Part shown: one piece after another, positions 1 through 10,177 of the stretch
Layout: each line of letters opens with the position of its first letter
Position numbering within the stretch: the stretch's first letter is position 1
Origin: Linanthus parryae
Taxonomy: Eukaryota; Streptophyta; Magnoliopsida; Ericales; Polemoniaceae
Length of the DNA: 64,000 nucleotides
Assembly (NCBI GenBank): GCA_023055425.1
Contig: JALGPY010000006.1
Coordinates: forward strand, 89,563,935-89,627,934
Reading direction: 5' to 3'
Made by a program: the position numbers and the translations under genes
The notes under the pieces: generated by a model
What the model saw: only the letters and a program-made list of their open reading frames with translations
Told to the model about the DNA's origin: nothing
Databases searched by the model: none

Positions 1-250
1 CCCATGTTAGGTAACTCGTAATGTTTGCTATTGAAGACAGAATCACCGTTATCGTCATCCTCCGAGGAAAACGAAGAAGACGAGAATGGTGGAGAAGTTG
101 GGTTTGTTTTCCTTGGGTTGGGCGGTGTAGAACCGGCAGAGAAGCGTCGAATTGAGATTGGATTTGGTGGGTTTCAATGCGGAGAGGGATGCGATTGTTC
201 TGAGAGAGATCCGTTGGTGGTGGGTCTTTGAGGAGGCGGCTGGATCGGTG
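1..250 (-). other. Possible N-terminal exon of a nuclear gene (edge of window, unproven)
   Basis: On the reverse strand, open stretches in two different frames have the look of an organelle-targeted N-terminus. One frame (about 60-215) is rich in Ser, Leu, Lys and Arg with LLCRFYTAQ; the other (1-about 170) continues with a Ser run, an acidic EDDDNGDS patch and KHYELPNMG. No in-frame ATG joins them, so a frameshift, an unseen splice or simple chance is possible. The protein would continue beyond position 1. No family is recognised, and the call rests on composition only. Confidence 0.2.
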
Positions 251-645
251 AAGAATGTATGAATATCACCCGTTCCCTAATCGCCTCTCTTCTTCTCACC
301 ATCTTCACCTATTCAACAACAAGAGACCTAAACCTAGGTTCCCACCCTATTCTTCTTCCTCTGCAAATAGTCACATCGATTTCAGAATCAATCCCCCAAC
401 TTCCACTCCTACCCACAACTGCAGTAGCGACCAAGAGGGAAGGAAGAAGAAGTCAAAGGATTCACACCCACATCACAAATTCGAGTTCTTGGAGGAACTT
501 TACTCGTCGAGTGAAGACAACGATGCTCCAAACCAAACCCAGAAAGGAAATAGTCGCGCCTACTTGTCGATTTACGCCGCCGCCTCCGTGCCAACCAATT
601 ACGCCCAACCGACCCAGGAACATCCAAGTGCTTGGTCGCCGGATC

Positions 646-688
<43 letters not shown>

Positions 689-1027
689 CAACATGATGGT
701 GGGTTTGATGGTGGATTTGATGGTGGTGGAAGGCTGAGAGAGAGACAAATCTCTGTCGATGGTGGGTGGAGGGCAGAGAGAGAGGTGGGAAAGGGGAAGG
801 AGAAGGAGGCAGCTAGGTTACAAAGTGAGGAAGAAAGAAGAATAAAGAGTATTTATAATGTGGCATTTTTTGCTAAAATGAGGGTATTAATGTCTTCTTA
901 CCCCTTCGTTAGTGTCCCGTTAGTAACAGGGGTGGTTTTTGTATATCCCCAAACACGATGGGTTTTTTTGTATATAACCCATACTCGAGGGTGCTTTTTG
1001 TCTTTTACCCTTGAATAAAACATACAT
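251..1027. other. No supported gene; low-complexity intergenic DNA
   Basis: Several forward ORFs overlap here, but they are Pro/Ser/His-rich or translate the GA repeat as RERERE, with no recognisable domain. From about 840 the sequence is T-rich with phrases such as 'gggtttttttgtatata' that resemble the MITE just downstream. It could hold the 5' UTR or promoter of a reverse-strand gene at the left edge, since CT-rich leaders are common in plants. Confidence 0.4.
647..685. repeat. (AG)n microsatellite
   Basis: About 19 perfect AG dinucleotides. It is directly visible and accounts for the RERERE runs in overlapping ORFs. Confidence 0.97.
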
Positions 1028-1418
1028 GGGTAAAAAAACACTTTCAACCCCTCTAGTTTGACTAAAAGACAATTTCACCCCCTTTCAGTTTAGAAAATGA
1101 GACTTTCACTCCTTCAATGTGCCAACTTCACAAAACTTACACCTTGTGCTTGAGAGACTGGTAGGCTGGTGTACGGGCGGTCATGCTATACACTTGAATA
1201 ATCTCTACATTTTGCAAAATATGGGGGGTCAAGTTTGTCCAAAAAGCTACTTATAGCTACATACGCCAACCCCAGACTAACGGTGTCAAAATGTAAGGTG
1301 TATCGTGTATGTTTTTTAATGTTCAACACACTGAAGGGGTAAGAGTGTCCTTTTCCAAATTGAAAAGGGTGAAATTGCCCTTCAATCAAACTAGTGGGGG
1401 CACAAGTGTCTTTTAACC
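1028..1418. mobile_element. MITE with about 100-bp imperfect terminal inverted repeats
   Basis: The first ~100 bases (starting GGGTAAAAAAACAC) match the reverse complement of the last ~100 (GGTTAAAAGACAC). Shared blocks in the same order include 'cta-GTTTGA', 'CAATTTCACCC' and 'CCTTCA.TGTG'. The ~390-bp unit can fold into one long hairpin and codes for nothing. No clear target-site duplication was found, so the superfamily is unassigned. Confidence 0.6.
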
Positions 1419-2017
1419 AACAACACCTCATATAAAGAAATCACGAACGTCAAGATCAATTGAACTGTCTCTGTCTAGTTGCTACAATTAATGATTAATT
1501 GTTATTATGATTTATTATTATGATAGTACAGCTGCAGTATTTAGCTAATTAAGTGGTTGGCGATGATGACATTCCAATGCACACCCCCATACTTTGAAGT
1601 TTGAATAGGACAATAATAATTTGCAGCTGTTGCGAGTGCGTCGTCTTTGGTCTCTTCTATTGCATGTAACTACAAATATATACCATTATATTTTATTTAT
1701 TTATTTAATCATTCAATTAATTTGATAACAATTGATTGATTGTGATGGATTACGATATGATGGTTTTTAATTTGATGGTGGAAGATTGAATTGGTCGAGT
1801 AATGCAGCTACATGATGGGATTAGGTTTGTTCTTGTGTCATTTTAAAGACATTATTCTGGTTTGGTGATGGATGATTAAAGTTTAATTTGGGCGTATCAA
1901 GGAAAAAAGAAGAGATAAGCTTAATTTTAGTCCGACATTATTTTATAACAAGTACTACTAGTACTAGGAGTAATAAGCGGAGTGCTCCAGCTTTTGTTTT
2001 TCATTTTCTGATGTCCT
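1419..2017. other. Non-coding AT-rich interval
   Basis: About 600 bases of AT-rich sequence without a supported ORF, RNA gene or repeat. Confidence 0.5.
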
Positions 2018-2033
2018 CATATATATATATATA

Positions 2034-2073
<40 letters not shown>

Positions 2074-2203
2074 CATATATATATATGTATATATATACAT
2101 ATACACATATACATATATATATATACACATATATATACATATATACATTTATATACACATATATATATACACACATATATACATATATATACACAAATAT
2201 ATA

Positions 2204-2269
<66 letters not shown>

Positions 2270-2270
2270 A
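2018..2270. repeat. Compound (TA)n / (CA)n microsatellite
   Basis: About 250 bases of TA repeats interrupted by CA/TG units, with a pure (CA)n block at roughly 2213-2247. The YIYIYIY and THTHTH ORFs on both strands are repeat translations, not genes. Confidence 0.97.
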
Positions 2271-2617
2271 ACCTGCAGAGTTTTAGTCATGGTTTGGTTC
2301 TTTTTTCTTGTTTTTTTTGTACGTGTTCTTTTTTCATGCCTTATTTTACGCGATCGGATTTCTCAAAAAAAAAAGTATTCATGTCCACGCAATGCCAGGA
2401 GATTATGATGTAAAAGAAAAAACTGTAAAATAGATAATGGGTATACTTTTAACTGAAATAATAAGAAAAAAAAAAACGTGGGAGAGTGGGGTTCTAAATT
2501 CCATACTGTACTTTCCTATTTATATTTAGGCAAGCAAGGGTATTTTTGAAAAGTACAAATGTTTCATCAAAAATTTTGAGTGTCTTCATATAGTATAGTA
2601 TAGATTATTGCTAAAAT

Positions 2618-2987
2618 TAGGTAATTGACACTAAAACTACCTGCAAACGGATTTTGGGACACAAAAGTTCCTACATTTTTTTTTATTTCACACTACAACC
2701 CACTGCAACATACATCCGCGGGACACAGAACTCAAGTTGATAACAAGGATTAAATTTTTAACGAAAATTCATCACGTGTTAGCTCTATAGATGAAGAAAA
2801 AGCAACTTCAAGGACCATCATGTGATTAGCACGTGGTCAATTTCCGTTAGAAATTTAACTACTGTTGTCAATTTGTGGTTATGAGTCCCACGAATGTATA
2901 TTGTAGGGGTTCGTAGTGTGAAATTGAAAGTACAGGAATTTGTGTCCCGAAATGCATTTTGCATATAGGTTTATTGTCTATTGCCCA
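2618..2987. mobile_element. Hairpin MITE with TIRs of about 170 bp
   Basis: The left arm (TAGGTAATTGACACTAAAAC...) and the reverse complement of the right arm (TGGGCAATAGACAATAAACC...) align over most of the element. Shared blocks include GGGACACAAA, TTTCACACTAC and CACGTG. The two arms meet near 2790-2800, so the whole 370-bp unit folds on itself. Flanks 'ctaaaatta' and 'ctaaagtta' could be an eroded 9-bp duplication (Mutator-like), but their offset makes this uncertain. Confidence 0.65.
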
Positions 2988-3060
2988 CTAAAGTTAAATA
3001 TATAACATAATGAGTACACTATTTTCCATAGAGTTTGAGTCTCTAATGTGCTCCGAGTAA

Positions 3061-3518
3061 TTGGGGGAGAAATCTTAGGTGGGGAGAATTTCAGTAATTA
3101 GATCTAGAGCTTAGCTTTTGATTAATAAGAATTGAGTTGAAAATCTTGCAGGGATTAGATCTCTAAGGTAGAGACGTAGGTCCTTGAGGACGGAACTCTA
3201 TAAATCTCTTGTGTCTCTAGCACTTTACTTTCTGCTCTGTACTTGTCTTGTTCAAAGCGTCAAAAGTGGTTTTCAGCTCAAGGGCTTCAAAGGCTTTTCA
3301 AGGCCTTGAAATAGTTCAGAAAATATGTTCTTAGTCTAAGTTGATTCCAAAGGCTTGAAACTTTATTTCAAGGCCTTAAAATACACTTAGATTTCTCAGT
3401 GTGTTTTAAAACTCCACCTTTTAGCAAAAACTTCCATACTCTATTCAATCCCCCCCCCCCCCCCCCCCCGCTTCTAGAGTATTGATCCTATATTGTGTGC
3501 CTACATACTGTATTTCAA
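3061..3518 (+). mobile_element. Truncated Sirevirus-family LTR (3' part), 5' of gag
   Basis: The segment from about 3085 matches the last ~400 bases of the full LTRs at 7526-8816 and 16114-17330. Shared blocks are the 'TTGATTAATAAGAATTG' block, 'AACTCTATAAATC', palindromes TTCAAGGCCTTGAA, 'CATACTCTATTCA' and the poly-C tract. It ends with ...CA just before the primer-binding site. Positions 3061-3082 look like internal DNA ('gggggagaaat', compare 7337) joined directly to the LTR remnant, so the LTR start has been deleted. Confidence 0.8.
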
Positions 3519-3519
3519 T

Positions 3520-3531
3520 TGGTATCAGAGC
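3520..3531 (+). other. Primer-binding site (initiator Met-tRNA)
   Basis: TGGTATCAGAGC is exactly the plant Ty1/copia PBS, complementary to the 3' end of initiator Met tRNA. It lies two to three bases after the LTR end and about 35 bases before the gag ATG. Confidence 0.93.
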
Positions 3532-3566
3532 TTGTATCACTGTACAGATCTAACAATCTTGTGATC

Positions 3567-4321
3567 ATGAGTAATGTAGATGATGGTAGTTTCTTGGAGG
3601 GAAGAGCTGCTAACAGACCTCCCTTATTATGTGGAGACAACTTTGTGCACTGGAAAGTCTTGATGAAAATGTTCATCATTGATCAGGATGTTGAGTTGTG
3701 GTCCAACATCCAGAATGGTCCTCATACATTCTACATAGAAAAGAATGGGATTCGAACTCCCAAAACTGAAGATTCACTTTCTACTTCTGAATTAGAACAG
3801 TTTTCTAAGAAGTACAGAGCTATGAATCTCTTATATTGTGATTTCAGTGCAGATGAATTCAATTGGATATCAGGCTGCAAACTGCAAAGAAAATATGTGA
3901 CAAGCTGGTGATGACCTATGAAGGAACCAGCCAAGTGAAGCAAACAAAGATCAACATATTTCTTAGGCAGTACGAACTGTTTAAAATGAATGGAGATGAT
4001 TCTATCAAGGATATGTTAAACAGATTCACAGATATTGTCAATAATCTGGATTCCTTGGGAAAGTCCTTTACAAATGAACAGAAAGTCAGAAAGATCTTGA
4101 GGAGCCTTCCAAAAGCCAAATGGGAACCAAAGACCACTTCTATTGAAGAAGCTCGAGATTTATCATGTCTTCAACTAGATTACTTTCAAGAAAAGCTACT
4201 CACTCATGAAATCTCGATGAATGAAGTTGATGGAGAACTACCAGAAACTGTGAAGAACCTAGCACTGAAGGCTAAAGAGATTGAGTCATTCCAAAGTCTT
4301 GAAAAGGAGGAAGATGATTGA
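3567..4321 (+). pseudogene. Sirevirus-type copia gag, N-terminal half, frameshifted
   Basis: Two overlapping reading frames make one copia-type gag capsid region. The first frame starts at the ATG at 3567 and carries the typical PPLLCGDNFVHWKVLMKMF motif. The frame changes near 3880, after which ICDKLVMTYEGTSQVK and the UBN2-like helical region (FTDIVNNLDSLGKSF, VRKILRSLPKAKW) continue to a stop at 4321. The zinc knuckle and the rest of gag are missing on this strand; the matching C-terminal part lies on the reverse strand near 11433-12290. An inverted LTR starts 11 bases after the stop. The assignment to copia gag is firm; Sirevirus placement rests on the third ORF further along. Confidence 0.85.
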
Positions 4322-4331
4322 AAGGGGAGTA

Positions 4332-5562
4332 TGCAGGTAGAAATGCAGCACATATACTCTAAAAGGGGGGGGGGTTGAATAGAGTATGCCAACTTTTTGA
4401 AAAACTTGTAAAGGAGAAGATTTTCTGTGAAGAGCAATGAAGTTCAGTCCTTGAAAACAGTTTCAAGCCTTTGAATTGAAATACAGTTTGAAAGAAAACA
4501 GACAAGTCTTTTTTCAAAGCCTTAAAAAGATTTTCAAACCCTTGAAAACACACTGGTTTGAATGCTGTAAAAGCTAAGTATGCAAATAAAACTGTAAATT
4601 CAAGAGACACAAAATTTATAGAATTCAGTACACTTGGACCTACATCTCTACCTCAGGGATCTTCTCCCTGTAGGATTTTCAACACAATTCTTATTAATCA
4701 AAAGCTAAGCCATAGATCTCAAGCACAAAGATATGCCTTACTCTGTTACAGCTTGTGGTTCTCTCTAACCTATCTAGTATCTGCTCTAGCTAACTGATTA
4801 ACTAAGAATTCTCTAGTGTTCACTTTGAACAATCCTTGAGAATGAGAGCTAGAAGCAGTATAAGAATGATCTACAAATAAAGTACAATTCAGAAGAACAC
4901 TGGAAGTGTAAAAACTGCAGTGAAGAATGCAGTGATCTTCTGTGAAATGGATTGTGAGAATGATGTGCTTCTTTGATGCTTGTCAATCCTGGAATGTGTC
5001 TTTCTCTTTTTTGCCCGTTGAGTGTTGTGTTGCTTCAAAATGAGCTCTATTTATACAGCTCAAAGCTCTGCAAATCTTCCCTGATTTTCAGCAACAACCT
5101 TCATGTTTTGTAGGCAACAACTTTGACTCTTTTAACAGCCTTCTCAAACGGATATTTGGACATAATCTTCCGAGATATTGTTCTAATCTTGCCTTTAAAA
5201 AGATTGGGAAGCTTTCAAGAGTGTCTGATTGATCACAGAATCACATTATCTCCAATATTTCCTTTCCTGCAAAATCCAGATTAGGAAACCAATCCTCCAA
5301 ACTTGGACATAATATTTCCCTGTAAAACTCAGTCAAACAGATGGAATTAGATAGTGTTAAAAATATCAAAATAGTTTTTCTTTCATCATCAAATAATAAC
5401 AGATCAAACATAGGGGTGAGAGAGGTAGAATCAGATCAGAAGAGTTCAGAAAAACTCCCCCTAAGTATATGCATACAGGTCAGACAGTTTCAAGGCTTTG
5501 AATCCTGTTTCAAGGCCTTGAAATAGCTCAAGCCTGTGAAACCTGATTCAAAGCTTTGAAAC
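4332..5562 (-). mobile_element. Inverted Sirevirus-family LTR (start truncated)
   Basis: Read on the reverse strand this matches the LTR at 7526-8816. It has the multi-copy TTTCAAxGCxTTGAAA block, 'TTTGATGATGAAAG', a TATA box, 'CAACACTCAACGGGCAAAAA', 'TTGATTAATAAGAATTG', 'CATACTCTATTCAACC' plus poly-C, and the end ACCTGCA (forward TGCAGGT at 4332). The first ~100 bases of the LTR are absent: at about 5560 it runs straight into forward-strand RT coding sequence. It separates forward gag from forward RNase H. Confidence 0.85.
5047..5055 (-). promoter_or_regulatory. TATA box of the inverted LTR
   Basis: The reverse strand reads TATAAATAG, followed about 25 bases on by the conserved 'GAAGCAACAC' and 'CTCAACGGGCAAAA' leader. 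The same position reads tttaaatag in the LTR at 7526 (near 8090) and tataaat in the LTR at 16114 (16565-16571). Confidence 0.6.
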
Positions 5563-6184
5563 CAGATATCATTTTTAGTGTATGCATGTGTGCTAGATTT
5601 CAAGCTGGTCCAAAGGAGTCACACTTAAGTGCTGTGAAAAGAATCTTGAGATATCTCAATGGAACCAAAGACTTAGGGCTTTGGTATCCAAGACATTCTA
5701 ATTTTTCTTTGTATGGTTTTCAGATGCTGACTTTGCAGGTTACAAAGTTGATAGGAAAAGAACTTCCGGAACTAGCCAATTTATTGGATCATCCTTGATC
5801 AGTTGGCATTCCAAGAAACAGAATTCAGTTGCTATATCAATAGCTAAAGCTGAATATATAGCTGTAGGAGCATGTTTTTCACAAGTACTATGGATTTCTC
5901 AACAGCTAAGAGACCATGGATTTGATTTCAGAAGCATACCTATCAAATGTGATTACACCAGTGAAATTTCAATTACAAAGAATCCAGTTCAACATTCAAG
6001 AACCAAGAACATTGATGCAAGACACCATTTCATCAGAGATCATGCTGAGAAAGGTGATATTGTTCTTGAATTTGTTGCTACTAACATGCAAATTGCAGAT
6101 ATCTTCACTAAACCATTAGCAGATGAGAGATTCTCAGCTCTAAGATTGGAATTGGGATTTGTAAATAAAGATGCATTGGTTTAG
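5556..6184 (+). pseudogene. Sirevirus-type copia RT C-terminus and RNase H, frameshifted
   Basis: Forward coding sequence begins abruptly inside the end of RT (KPDIIFSVCMCARFQAGP). It continues through AVKRILRYLNGTKDLGLWYP, changes frame near 5720-5790, and runs on as the RNase H domain: SWHSKKQNSVAISIAKAEYI (conserved A-E-Y), ITKNPVQHSRTKNIDARHHF, IRDHAEKGDI and IFTKPLADERF, ending VNKDALV* at 6184. Its 5' partner is not upstream on this strand. The reverse-strand block at 8817-9600 stops at the equivalent residue (RPDIMF), so the two look like halves of one broken gene. A Sirevirus-like 3' region with GGGGGAG motifs follows directly. Confidence 0.88.
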
Positions 6185-6634
6185 GGGGAGCATCAGGTAC
6201 GAAAGGTAAGTTGTATGTGCTTTCAAAGGTTTGAACTGATTTCAAAGCCTTGAAAATCATTTCAAATATTTGATTTTTATCTGTCGCAGTGTTATAACGT
6301 TTCAAGACCTTGAAAACCTTTTCAAAACCTTGAAAATGACTCTGCTATACTAGTAGTCAATAAACTTGGATCATTCTGTATTGGGTGATATCTCTGTAGA
6401 TATTTGCTCAATATAGCCCCTACCTTTTTTCAAAAAACTCTTTTTAGCTAAATGTAGTATTAAATTATTTCTTTCCAACGACCTAATGATTTGAATCTTC
6501 TCTGATTATTACAGATCTTTTCATATCAGAGAGATATTGTAGTTTCCTTTTGAAAGTTAAACACTTTTAGTATTTATCTTCTTCTCTTCTCTCCGTATCA
6601 ATCCTACCTCTCTATATTCTTCTCCAAAACTCTA
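6184..6634 (+). other. Sirevirus inter-ORF region with PPT-like GGGGGAG and palindromes
   Basis: The sequence 'ttagggggagcatcagg' follows the pol stop directly. It then carries five or more TTTCAAxxCCTTGAAA-type units (6220-6345) and a 'TCTCTGTAGATA' phrase that recurs at 12790 in the second copy. No ORF is supported. Confidence 0.6.
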
Positions 6635-7231
6635 ATGAGCACAAGGAGAGCTTCAAACAGAATCAAGATGGCTGGAAGATCAAACCCTAGTTCTGATGAA
6701 GAACAGGAGTCTTCACCACCTAAGAAGATGACTAAAAAGTACCAGACTTTAGCTACTGACCAGAAGAAATAGACTGCAATTTCTTCACAAGAAAAGCAGA
6801 AGGGTATCCTTATTGGAAGTCCTAGAAGAGACAAGAAAAAGACAGTCACAGAGGTCAAAGGAAAAGGTAAAGATATCCTCATTCAAGACTCAGACTCTGA
6901 CACTACTTCAGGATCCTATGGAGTGTACTCTGTGTCCAACAAGGGGATACATGAGAAGGTTCCGTCCCAGTCTGTAGTTGCATCAAAAACAGGAAAGAAG
7001 GATCACAAAATATCATCTGCTCAGCAGAAAAGGATGGATGTAAAGAAGAAACTGAAGCATGGGAGAAAAGATTTGGAAGGACTCACATTCCTGTTCAACA
7101 GTGTTATTGAGAAGATCAGTTCTTTCATTAAGGAACTCGATGTGGTTTCACAAGAAGTTCAAGCCAATGATGTTGAAGACAGTGATGAAGAAGAGGGAGA
7201 TCAAGATGGAGATGAAGACCCAAACCCTTAA
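6635..7231 (+). pseudogene. Sirevirus third ORF (env-position), copy 1, internally deleted
   Basis: One frame runs from ATG 6635 to the stop at 7231 with a single in-frame TAG at 6770-6772 (about 198 codons). The N-terminus is Ser/Lys-rich (KMAGRSNPSSDEEQESSPPKK). The middle is basic (KKKLKHGRKD), then comes a helical stretch (LTFLFNSVIEKISSFIKELD), and the C-terminus is strongly acidic (DSDEEEGDQDGDED). It lacks the ~170-residue domain present in copy 2 (13639-14148). Sireviruses are known to carry an extra ORF between pol and the 3' LTR, often called env-like; a true envelope role is not shown here. It may simply be an ORF of unknown function. Confidence 0.7.
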
Positions 7232-7525
7232 TCTTGCCTACTCTTTCTTCCCCATTTAGTTTTTTAAGTTTTCTTTTCAAAATTTTCCAGACTCTTGATC
7301 CAACATCCTCTCTATCTTTTTTATGAAAGTCAAAAAGGGGGAGAAATTCTAGGTTTTTTATTCTTAGGAAATATTTGTTGAACCTTTTTATTTTCTGTTG
7401 CTGAATTGAATAAGTTGGATCTTTTTGGAATTACTGTGTTATTATGAATTGTGAACTAATTAGTATTTTTTGCAGAGACTAAGGATTAAACAGAATTTGG
7501 TTTTGTCTTTCATCAAGGGGGAGAT
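7232..7525 (+). other. Internal 3' region and polypurine tract
   Basis: Contains 'caaaaagggggagaaattc' (7332-7350) and ends in the PPT 'catcaagggggaga' (7511-7524) immediately before the LTR start TGTAAGATC. No coding sequence is supported. Confidence 0.75.
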
Positions 7526-8816
7526 TGTAAGATCACATGTTGTGCAAGGCTTGAAATAGCTTAACTATTTCAAGGCCTTGAATCAGCTTTCAAAGCCTTG
7601 AATCAGTTATCATCGGCTTGAAAATAGCATAGGCCTTGAAACTGGAATCAAAGCCTTGAAACTGTTTAACCTACATGAACATTCTCAAGGGGAGTTCTCT
7701 GTAAACTCTTCTAAGTTGATTTCATATCTCTCATTCATATGATTGATTTACCTTTATTTGATGATGAAAGACAAATTATTCTAACATGTTTGAACATAAA
7801 AATATCATCTGTTTGACTATGTTTTTGCAGGGAATTTTATTTCCTACTTTGGAGGGATTATTTCCTAATCTGACTTGTTCAGGGAAGGAAATAATTGAGA
7901 AGATGGTTGTGTGTTTAATCTGACTGGTATGACAACTTCTCAATCTATTCAAATGCAAGATCACAACATTATCTCTGGAGATTGTGATAACTTAACCATT
8001 GGAGAAGATTGTCAAAGAGTCAAATTCTGTTGCCTACAAAATAGGAGATTTGTTGCTGAAAATCTGGGAAGATTTGCAGAGCTGTTTCAAGTTTAAATAG
8101 AGCTCATTTCTGAAGCAACACACACAACACTCAACGGGCAAAAAGAGAGAGAGACAAGTCTGGATTGACAAGCATCAAAGAAGTTCATCAATCTCACAAT
8201 CCATTTCACAGAAGTTCACTGCATACTCCACTGCAGTTTCTACACTCTAGTGTTCTTCTGTATTGTGCTTTATTGGTAGATCATTTCTGTAATATTTCTA
8301 TCTTTATTCTCGAGAATTGTTCAAATTAAACAATAGAGAATTCTTAGTTAATCAGTTAGCTGGAGCAGGTACTAGATAGGTTAGGGAGAACCACAAGCTA
8401 TAACAGAGTAAGGCATCTCTCTGTGCTTGAAGATCTTGGGCTTAGCTTTTGATTAATAAGAATTGTGTTGAAAATCCAGTAGGGATCAGATCCCTGAGGT
8501 AGAGATTAGGTCCAAGTGGACTGAACTCTATAAATCACTTGTCTTTTGCATTTATAGTTTCTTTAATTACTCAGTTTTTACATCATTCAAATTTGTCTGT
8601 TTTTCAAGGGTTTGAAACTCTTTTCAAGGCCTTGAAAAAGATTTGACTGATCTATTCCAAACTGTATTTCATTTCAAAGGCCTGAACTTGTTTTCAAGGC
8701 CTTGAACTTCACTAGCTTTCACAAGATCTTATTATCTTAGCAAGTTTTACAAAAAGTTGGCATACTCTATTCACCCCTCCCCACTCTAGAGTATCATAGC
8801 TGCATTACCACCTGCA
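7526..8816 (+). mobile_element. Complete Sirevirus-family LTR (about 1.29 kb)
   Basis: It begins TGTAAGATCACATG directly after a PPT and ends CCACCTGCA, giving TG...CA ends. It contains six or more TTCAAxGCCTTGAA units clustered at 7545-7680 and 8590-8720, a degenerate TATA (tttaaatag near 8090), the 'CAACGGGCAAAAAGAG' leader and a short poly-C-like stretch. It is the 3' LTR of the forward RNase H/third-ORF fragment. Immediately beyond its end, reverse-strand pol begins rather than host DNA. Confidence 0.88.
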
Positions 8817-9600
8817 CACTCACACTTTCACATACATAAAATGAACATGATATCTGGTCTACTAGCAGTAAGGTATAGTAATGATCCAATCATACCTCTA
8901 TACTCTTTCACATTGACACTCTTACCAGATTCATCCTTATCTAAGGACAGTGTAGAACTCATAGGGGTCTTGATTTCTTTGGATTGAGACATGTTGTTGT
9001 TCAACAAGTCCCTTGCTTTGATGCAGAAAGATGCCCTTCTTCAACTGATGTATTTGAAGTCCAAGGAAGAAGTTCAACTCTCCCATCATGCTCATTTCAA
9101 ATTCCCTGATCTTAAGACTTGAGAATTCTTTGCATAAAATATCATTAGTAGCTCCAAATAGAATATCATCAACATAAATCTGAACTACAATTAAATCTTT
9201 CTCATGAGTCTTTATGAAAAGGCTCTTGTCTACCAATCCTCTTTTGAAATCATTTTCAAGCAAAAGGTTTGACAATCTTTCATACCAAGCTCTTGGAGCT
9301 TGTTTCAAACCATAAAGAGCTTTGTCAAGTTTGTAAACATGATATGGAAACTTATCACTTTCAAAGCCATGAGGTTGTGCAACATAAACTTCCTCTTGCA
9401 AGTAACCATTCAAAAATGCACACTTCACATCCATTTGAAATAGTTTCATGTTCTTGTAAGATGCAAAAGCAAGTAAAATTCTAATTGATTCTAACCTGGC
9501 CACATGAGCAAAATTTTCCTCATAATCAATACCTTCCTCTTGGTTGTAACCTTGAGAAACTAACCTTTCTTTATTTCAGATCACTTTTCCATTCTCATCT
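8817..9600 (-). pseudogene. Sirevirus-type copia reverse transcriptase, reverse strand
   Basis: Read leftwards from about 9600, this carries the RVT_2 domain: [17 protein letters not shown], motif A ([20 protein letters not shown]), [33 protein letters not shown], the catalytic YVDDILFG and [19 protein letters not shown]. Both catalytic Asp motifs are intact. A frameshift lies near 8950-8990, and in another frame the text continues ...SRPDIMF before the LTR border at 8816. The gene is therefore cut within its C-terminus; the continuing part is on the forward strand at 5556. Confidence 0.9.
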
Positions 9601-10177
9601 AGTTTGTTTCTGAACACCCATCTGGTACAAATGACAGACTGGTTTGTTGGTGGGGAACTAGTTTCCACACATTATTTCTTTCAAACTCATTGAGTTCACT
9701 TTGCATAGCTATAATTCAGTCTGCTTCTTGTAATGCTTCATTCACAGTTTTGGGTTCTATAAGAGAAATAAAAGCATTAAAAGCACAAAGATTCTTCAAC
9801 TGTGATCTTGTTTGTGTACCAGTGGTTGGATCAGAGATGATGTTGTCAGCTGGATGAGATGAAAGATATTTGAATCTCTTTCTTTGAGACCAAGTTTCAG
9901 GCTCTCCATATTACTTATCTGGTCTTGAAGTAGTAGCTTGATAACTTATATCTTTATGATCATACTTGTCAAGGCATTGATCTCTATTTTCAAGGCCTTG
10001 AGACCTGTTTTCAAGGTCTTGAAAATGGCTTATGTTTCCTTCTGAACTTTTCTTGAAAACAAGTGAGTTCTCAGCTTCTTCTTCTGATTCATGCTTGTTG
10101 AGATTCAAGTCTGCAAAACTTTCACTCAAAGAACCATCATAGCTTTCATAAAAAGATAACATGAATAATTTCTTCAA
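9601..10177 (-). pseudogene. Copia integrase-RT linker containing palindrome-encoded repeats
   Basis: A low-conservation linker with stops and frameshifts. The ORF at 9911-10177 is Ser/Glu-rich and encodes FQDLENRSQGLENRDQCL, which comes directly from two TTCAAGGCCTTGA-type palindromes (about 9985-10025). The same repeat found in the LTRs has therefore expanded in a tolerant coding linker. Confidence 0.7.

Noticed and set aside
255..737. A forward gene with RERERE tail
   Set aside because: Repeat-derived tail and no family signature; plant leaders often contain such repeats.
1888..2413. Several ORFs on both strands across the TA/CA repeat
   Set aside because: They encode only YIYI and THTH runs, translations of the microsatellite.
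3240..3400. TTCAAGGCCTTGAA as a heat-shock element
   Set aside because: The TTC and GAA halves are separated by eight bases rather than two, and the units do not form regular nTTCnnGAAn arrays.
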